Shown: positions 57,601 through 64,000 of the stretch, one piece after another
How positions within the stretch are numbered: the stretch's first letter is position 1
How the letters are laid out: every line of letters starts with the position of its first letter
DNA from: Hypomyces perniciosus
Lineage: Eukaryota; Ascomycota; Sordariomycetes; Hypocreales; Hypocreaceae
Direction: 5' to 3'
DNA length: 64,000 nt
Assembly (NCBI GenBank): GCA_008477525.1
Contig: SPDT01000002.1
Location: 2,046,001 to 2,110,000, forward strand
Notes under the pieces: model-generated
Seen by the model: the letters and a program-made list of their open reading frames with translations, nothing else
Databases searched by the model: none
Told to the model about the DNA's origin: nothing
Translations under genes and position numbers: made by a program

Positions 57601-59600
57601 AATTGGCTTAACAACTTCTAGATCTTTAGTAATAGAGGATCCCCTAGGTATACAGGGCCTTTCCTCTATAAAGGTATCCTTTATAGGCTTATTCCCCCTT
57701 ATTTCCTTAGGCAATAGGGGTATATAGGGCCCCTTTTCTTCCACTTAGCCTGGGGTTTCAGGGAGTTTAAAGGGATCCTTTCCCTTAGGATTCTTCCTCT
57801 TTATAAGCCTAGGGCTAGATCTAGTTGGTTGTTTATTCGTTGAAGCTACTGCTTCCGGAATAGCAATATATTCCTAAGCCTTTTCCTTGCTAATAGTAGG
57901 GATTTGAACCTGTATAGAGCTATAAGCTCTATAGCTATTTATATGGCTGTATAGTATAGTATATCCTTTAATTGTAAAGAAAAAACCATATTTTAAGGGA
58001 TTTAATAGCCCTATTAGCTGCATAGTTTTTATAAAAAGAGTATTATACTATATATATCCTCCAGCTTAGTAATGCCCTAGGCCACTTATAAGGTTTATAT
58101 TTAGCTGTAGGTAATAGAGGGTATTTAGCAATTTTATCTCTTTATAGTTATTATCTTTATTAAGGATATTAAAAGTGGCTGTTCCTATTCCTTTAAGGGT
58201 AACAGGGCCCCCGCCAGTATGGACAATACCTAGGTCCCCTTTATTAGGTCTATAGTCTATAAACCATTTCCTAGAATTAACTATATAAACTATAGATCTA
58301 GTATTATATAATAAACTATCTTAAATAGAAAGTTTAGGGGGTTTAGGTTTTTTAGAAGATTTAAAAGGCTTAGAAAAATTAAAAGACTTTTTTCCTTTTT
58401 TAGCGTTTAGAGTATATAAAAGATCTCGATTACTATCTAAACTATTAATAGATTCAGTAAAAGACTCTTTTAACAGCTCTTTTAAGCTATACTCCTTAGT
58501 AGCTAGATAATATATACTAGTAAAAGCAGTATCCTTTATAGTTTACTTCTGGTTTTATTAATTCTAATTCTTTTAATTTCTTTATTTCTTTTAATTTCCT
58601 TTCCTTTTATTAAAATTAAAAGCTGGCTTTTAATTGGGGGACTTAAAAGGGCCCGAGGCCTTATTAACTTTATATACAGTTAAAGATAGATTCCTAGTCT
58701 CTTCTAATATATCTGCCATAAGGAACTGAATATTGAAACCTTTAGTAGATTACCTAATAGCTCTGCTAAATCTAATGGTTCCTTTAATTCTTTCAGCCCA
58801 CTAAGGATAAGTCTTTTCTAAGGCATTTAAATATTAATTTACTTAATCTAGTATATTAATATTAACCTTTAAAATAGCTAGCTTAGCTAATAAGCTATTA
58901 AAAGTAGTATTAAATTCAGCTAAAGATCCTTTATAATTACTGTAATTTAATAAATAAAATTCCCTATAAAGGGAATCTCTCTATAGAGTATTAGAGTAAC
59001 TATATTATCTCTTTAATGCTAAAAATGCTTCTTTTAGGCTTTGAATCCAAGTAATAGATATAGCAGGAATAGCTATTAAACTATCCCTAATTAGCATAAA
59101 TAACAGGGCCTGTTCTGAATTAGATAAAGAATCAGTAACTATAAGATTTTCTATAAAAGTATAGTAATCCATAGCCCTTAATATAATACTTAAAGACTAT
59201 TTCCACTAATCAAAATTATTAGGGCCTACTAGCTTATAGCTTTCTAGAAAGCTATAGACCTTTTTTAATGCCTCTTTAATAAAACTACTATTTAGAGTAG
59301 AAATAGTAGTCTAAGGTTAAGGAATAGATGAAAATAGAACCTGGATTAGTATAGGAATAAGAGTAGGAGCTTGTATTAGCACTGAAATAGGGGCTATAGG
59401 ATTAACTTATATTAGACTAGTAGCCTGTTGTTAAAGCCCTGATATAGCAGTAGCTAGGCTAGCTAGAGTATTAAATAACTGAGTTATAGTATTATTCCAA
59501 CCCTTTAACTGTGCCTTGACTGTCTCAGTAAGAGCCCTCTATGCCCAAAGCTTTTGTTTTATATTCTGCACTTAAATAAATAGATCCCTTTACTGCTAGG
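54700..59600 (-). pseudogene. Copia gag-pol remnant of element B
   Basis: Minus-strand copy of the polyprotein described for Copia A: RNase H near 54830-55230, RT near 55600-56120, integrase near 56900-57400, gag near 58700-59300, all with TAG/TAA stops. The 57535-57744 and 59596-59844 frames are pieces of it. Confidence 0.85.
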
Positions 59601-59950
59601 GAGAGCTATTATCCTTAATTAAGGAAATAGGGCTATTAGGAGCCCTGATAGGTCGACTTATACTGCTATCAGACCTATATCCTATTAAAATAGGGAATAT
59701 ACTATATAGTATATATAAATCACTAAAAATAGCGAAAATAGTAGCAGTACTACTATAACTGCAACAGTATTTGCAGTAGAAGCCTAGGAATAGCTCCTGG
59801 TAGCCAAAATCCAAGAATACTGATATAAGCACTAGGATAAGCACTATAAAAACCCGCTATAAGTGCTGTAGTAGCGCTAGGGGAAGTGCTGTAACCACTA
59901 GAAAAATCCACTAATAGAGACCCAAGGAAAACTCTCCCGGGCTCATAACC

Positions 59951-60531
59951 TGTTAAAATAACAAGGTTATACTAAACCTCATTTAAGTGCAGCTTCTAGG
60001 AAGGTGCACCCAACGCAGCAATAAGGAAACGACTAAGAGTCTAGTTAGGTTAACAATAGATGAACAATTAAATTGTAAACGATCTAATAGCTAGAAGCTA
60101 TAGAATATCTAGTGTATATGCGGCTGGTATAGAAGTGAATTGTATAAACAATAGCTTTGTCTTCTACAATAGTCCTCCGACCTAACAATAAGTGTGCGGT
60201 AGCAGAATTGGGTTCATGGCCGCATTCCTATTTTCCGTAAAATTTATTTGTATATAAAATCGGTCAAATCGATTTACGGCTATACAAACAGGAAACCATT
60301 TTGGTTAGATTTTTCACAATAGCCATTATAGCTATTGTATTGAGTCTAGGGTAGGCGGGGTAGCTGGTCCTAGCTCAATTCTTATCGTTGAAGATAATAG
60401 AAATTTCCTGACTTACACTAAAGTTCCTCCGGAACTCGGTCCTAGCGTCGGGCCTAATTCCGGGTCTAGCCAGAATAGGAAGGTTACCCAATTACACAGA
60501 AATCCTTACTTTTTAGCCCTCCTTTTTAACA
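59951..60531 (-). repeat. 5' LTR of Copia B
   Basis: Shares variants with the 3' LTR of Copia A. Confidence 0.9.
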
Positions 60532-62228
60532 ATAGTTAACCTCTGCTTACGACTTTTAGTAAAAGTTAATCTTTTCTTTAGTTTATAAGTTAAGTTTAGG
60601 TTCTTGATAGGTAGGTTTAGCTAAATTAAAGTAAACTAAAAGTTAATAGGGCAGCGCTATTATTATTATCTTTATTAATACTTAAAGAGGGTATATTATT
60701 TAAAGCCTAGATTTATAAATTACTTAAACAATATAGGTAATATTAGCGCGCTATTAAAGTTTAATTATTATACTTTACTAAGCTATTTTATTATTAGTTT
60801 TAAAGTATTATTAAGTTAAAGTATAGCTAGTATAGCTAAACTTAGCGGTTTTAATTTTATATTTAGTATAGATTGCTTTAATATATATTAAACTGCTTTT
60901 TTTTTATATTTATTAAAGCTATAGCCTGCTTTTTTATAGTAAAAGTAAAGTCCTTTAGTAATATATTCCTTATACAAGACTTAAAGGTAAGGTAATAGGG
61001 TATATATAGTATTTAATTATATTAAGTTGCTAGCTAGCGCTAAGGCAGCAGCTTAGTTATTTTACTGGTCTTAATAATATTACTATTAATACTAATACTG
61101 CTGCTGTTAATAGCTTTATTAACGCTAGCCTATTTAGGCAGTATAGACAGTATTATAATAGGCGCCCTTTTAAAGCCTATTATAAATAATTTAATAGAGT
61201 TAATACTATTTAGTAAAGTTAAATTTATCTAGTTTAATTATTTAAATCTTTATAGTCTTAATAAACTTTTAAGAGACCTTTATCTTTAAAGCTTTAATTA
61301 TTTATTTAATAGTTTTATTGTATTTACTCTTTAATATAGATAACTTTATTATAAAGTTTTAAAAAAGCTTATTTAATATATATAGGTTATTAAAGGACTA
61401 TAATACCTTTTAAAAAAGGTTAATTATTTTATATTATTTATTAAAATTAATAAAAAGTACTATATTAATCTTTTAATATTATTAAGCAGGGTTATTAAAA
61501 CTTTTAATAATAGTATTAAAGTTTTTTTATTACAGTTAATATATATCTCTTTTAAAAGACGTATAATATATAAAATCTTTTTAAATTTAATTAAAAAAAT
61601 CGATTAATTGCCTATAAAGGTAATATTAATCTAAAAACACTAATTAATATATTTTTACTAATATTTAGTAATATCCTTTTATTTACTATTAAATTGCTTA
61701 AAGTCTTTAGTTTAATAGCAGCCAGGTAGGTTATTATTTCTAGGGCTTAATAGTAAAACTGCATTTAAAGTTTTAACCTAAACTTTAATTTATACTTTAA
61801 AGTTTTAATTTTCAACTACCTACTTTAAGATTTTTTATTTAAAGGTTTATTTTTATTCTTTTTATTAAGCTAGGCCCTTTTTAATTATTTAGTTAAAGAG
61901 GTGGAATTAATAATTACATTTATTAAATGTATATAATCGCTATTAACGCTAGATTTTTATAAGGTTTTAAAAAGAAAAGGGAAAAGTATAAGCTTTATAG
62001 CTAAAACTATAGTCTATTAGGCTAGGTTAAGCTGCAGGGCAAGGTTTAGGGTATTTATATTTATTTTGCTTATAATTGGTTTCCTATAGATATAGGGTTT
62101 AAAGGATAAGGGCTAGGCTATAAAGGCGTTATTATAGGTTTAGGAATAAATAGGGATTTAAGGGGAATTTATAATCGGTTAAGTATATACCTCGCGATAG
62201 CGCAGCTAAGTTAAAGGACAGCATAAAC
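60532..62228 (-). pseudogene. Gag region and leader of the nested Gypsy
   Basis: AT-rich, RIP-mutated; by position it is the 5' part of the minus-strand Gypsy. No domain can be read with confidence. Confidence 0.45.
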
Positions 62229-62400
62229 TATTACAGCACAGAAAGGCAGGTTAGGGTAAATATTATTGTTATACTGTAGAGAGCAAGAAAGCCTTAAGGC
62301 TTTACGGAAAGCTATAGCTAGGAACGCGTTGGGGCCTAGTCACGTGACCGGGGCTCACGTAACAGGGCGTCAACATTGCGTTACAGTCAGTGCCGTAACA
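62229..62400 (-). repeat. 5' LTR of the nested Gypsy
   Basis: Direct copy of 42325-42495; minus-strand start TGTTACGGCAC. It keeps CACGTGACCGGGG, where the other copy has TATAACCGGGG, so it is less RIP-altered. Confidence 0.8.
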
Positions 62401-63565
62401 ATAAATAAAGCTATTATTTCATATTACCTACTACTTTTTATAATATAAAAGCGTTTAATTACTTTATTAAAAGGCAATATTACAGTAATTAAAGTATCTA
62501 GATCTAAGAATTAAGATATATTTTATTAATTCTAGCATTTAATTATTAATTTATTTACTAAGGCAGTCTTTATAGAGTAGGTTTTATAATTTAAACAGTA
62601 ATATCTTTTAGACTATATTAAAAAAGTTATATATATTAAATTAACCTGGCTATAGTTATATAAAGAAAGTTTTATTAAGGCTTAGGTTAATTAATATATA
62701 TACTTTAGTAATATAGTTATATTTTAAGTTAAAGGTATTTATATACTTTTAAAGTTTTATTTAAAGATATTTATATTAGATCTCTTTAAGGCTTAGAGAG
62801 CAATAAAGTATATTTTATTAAATTAACTACTAAAGCTGCGATTAAATTAAGCTAAACAGTAAAGCTAAAGATTAATTAATATCTTAAATTACTTATATTC
62901 TACTATATATAGCTAGGTTTTATATAAAGTATTACAGAAAGTTAAAAAGCAGTAAAAGCTTTTATAAAAAACAGATCCACCTCCTTTACTTAACTATATT
63001 AAAGCTTTTATATAATTATTTTGTTTACCTTCCCTTTATTAACTAAAATCTTTATAAAGCAGAATTAGATTCTTCTTTTATTATATTTTTATTTATATTG
63101 ACATCTATAATGCCCCAGAGAACTATTATACTTATTAAAGCCTTAAAGACTTAAATTATAAATAAATAGGTTAATATTATAAAACCTTTTAGCTAAAAAG
63201 AGACTGGACTAAGGAAGAGATAATGGTATATTTTAATTAGTTAAATAATAAAAATAGCTGCATTAAGGCCTTTATTATATAGCAGTTCATAGATAATCTA
63301 GTTAAAGGCAGTAAATAAGGCGTGGTATATATCTGGGAGGAGATTAAGAAGGATAGTGAAGAATAGCAGTGTTTATATTTAATTGAATAGCTAGCTTTTA
63401 ATTTTTATCCAATTCAAACAGCAAAACCTCAATAAAGCTTTAAAAAAATACCCCCTAATATATGCTGGTGTAGCATACATTAAGGGATTACTTCCTGCGT
63501 TTATATACTTATACAAATATCTTAGTCTAACTATCTGGTATCTGATTGGCTGGGGCCCACTCTAG

Positions 63566-63617
63566 TTGGCTGTGCTGACATAATTTGCGCGGGATCCCGC
63601 GCACCTATGGGCTCCCC
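63566..63617 (-). repeat. Right terminal inverted repeat
   Basis: Pairs with 41205-41256, one mismatch in 52. Confidence 0.9.
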
Positions 63618-64000
63618 TCCGTATTCTATTCTTGACTCAGGCTACACCCCACATGTCTCTTGGCGTCTCCATATTAATACTATTAGACACCAAAAGTCTC
63701 ACTATTCGTGGAGGTTAATCTACAGTTTATGTCTTATGCGCTCCAGTGTCCTCCACTGCCCATCTCAGATCTGTCGTATATCTTCAGGGCGTTCGTCCCC
63801 GTGAACAGCAAACCATTCCCTACCAGATTCCTCAGTCGTTTTCTGTCTTTATGTATGTTTCTTTACTTCGGGTTCACCCTATACTAGACTGAAGAGATTC
63901 TTCCTTACGCTTCTTTATCAAAGACAGCTACAAACACTTCAGCAGCAATAACGAGAGCAACCGCAATAGCAAAATCTCACACGTTAACTCGCTCGATAAA
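63618..64000. other. Unique DNA to the right of the repeat block
   Basis: Normal composition again. CT-rich stretches and many CA/TC runs near 63800-63980 look like a fungal gene upstream region, but no coding start is seen before the window ends. Confidence 0.4.

Larger units (their letters stand above)
53996..60531 (-). mobile_element. Copia element B, RIP-degraded, inverted relative to A
   Basis: LTRs at 53996-54576 (3') and 59951-60531 (5'), both 581 bases. Primer-binding site near 59934-59950 and polypurine tract CTCCCTCTAGAAT (complement) at 54577-54589. Left flank AAATA (53991-53995), right flank ATAGT (60532-60536). Read on the element strand they are TATTT and ACTAT, the same as the flanks of Copia A but exchanged. 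Confidence 0.92.
42325..62400 (-). mobile_element. Gypsy retrotransposon with 171/172-base LTRs, split by two Copia elements, TSD ATAAA
   Basis: LTR copies at 42325-42495 and 62229-62400 are in direct orientation. ATAAA flanks the outer sides (42320-42324, 62401-62405). Minus-strand LTRs start TGTTACGGCAC. The 42325-42495 copy is preceded (minus strand) by an AAAGAGGGGGGGTAC polypurine tract, so it is the 3' LTR and the element reads on the minus strand. Own sequence: 42325-42854, 49476-53995 and 60532-62400, about 6.7 kb after removing insertions. The middle section reads on the plus strand because it was inverted. Confidence 0.75.
41205..63617. mobile_element. DNA transposon with 52-base terminal inverted repeats, swollen by nested retroelements
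   Basis: Left end 41205-41256 starts GGGGAGCCCATAGGTG and contains the 16-base palindrome GCGCGGGATCCCGCGC; the right end 63566-63617 is its reverse complement with one mismatch in 52. The span is 22.4 kb, but 42320-62405 is a nested Gypsy with further insertions, so the host element is about 2.3 kb (41205-42319 plus 62406-63617). Its remaining interior is RIP-mutated; a plus-strand coding-like stretch at 63100-63420 (NAPENYYTYQSLKDLNYK, then TKEEIMVYFNQL) was not assigned to a family. No target duplication was found. Confidence 0.75.

Noticed and set aside
62266..62448. 60-codon frame in the nested Gypsy LTR
   Set aside because: Falls in the LTR; the frame is broken in the other copy.
1..64000. 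CRISPR arrays, rRNA or tRNA genes
   Set aside because: None seen; repeats present are transposon ends, not regular spacer arrays. A tRNA search program was not available.

Overview
The window is nuclear DNA of a filamentous ascomycete, most likely an Aspergillus/Penicillium-type Eurotiomycete (inference). Genes have short introns (47-90 bases) with GTAWGT-like donors and TAG/CAG acceptors. There is a typical fungal arsenic-resistance cluster. Large AT-rich blocks of LTR retrotransposons carry in-frame TAG/TAA codons where Trp/Gln codons belong, the mark of repeat-induced point mutation (RIP). No virus, tRNA, rRNA or CRISPR array was seen.

Layout. 1-784: N-terminal part of an uninterrupted hAT transposase (minus strand) running off the left edge. 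1.4-2.0 kb: inverted-repeat cluster next to a methyltransferase relic. 3.2-5.6 kb: an intact five-exon F-box-like gene. 6.2-18.8 kb: a repeat nest in which a gene with a P-loop-kinase-like N-terminal part is split by a 5'-truncated Tad1-like LINE with a 14-base target duplication. The LINE is split by a chromodomain Gypsy element, which carries a 226-base solo LTR; a MITE split by a solo LTR follows. 18.8-22.8 kb: gene fragments, a small secreted protein gene and a decayed ankyrin-repeat gene. 22.9-31.6 kb: arsenic cluster. 31.9-38.4 kb: a decayed hAT element, LTR fragments and a degenerate retroelement. 38.4-40.2 kb: a cytochrome P450 gene whose stop codon falls in a retroelement end. 41.2-63.6 kb: one nested repeat block bounded by 52-base terminal inverted repeats.

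The arsenic cluster holds bZIP regulator 1 (minus) divergent from arsM (As(III) S-adenosylmethionine methyltransferase), then arsH (organoarsenical/quinone FMN reductase), bZIP regulator 2 (minus), arsC (rhodanese-type arsenate reductase, minus) divergent from acr3 (arsenite efflux). Together they would reduce arsenate, export arsenite, methylate it and oxidise trivalent methylarsenicals, under two candidate local regulators.

The most notable result is structural. The two Copia elements in the 41-64 kb block lie in opposite orientation and have swapped target-site duplications (TATTT and ACTAT). Their LTR variants pair across the elements, not within them. This shows that recombination between them inverted the roughly 4.5 kb segment between them, which explains why the pol region of the surrounding Gypsy element points the wrong way relative to its LTRs and polypurine tract.
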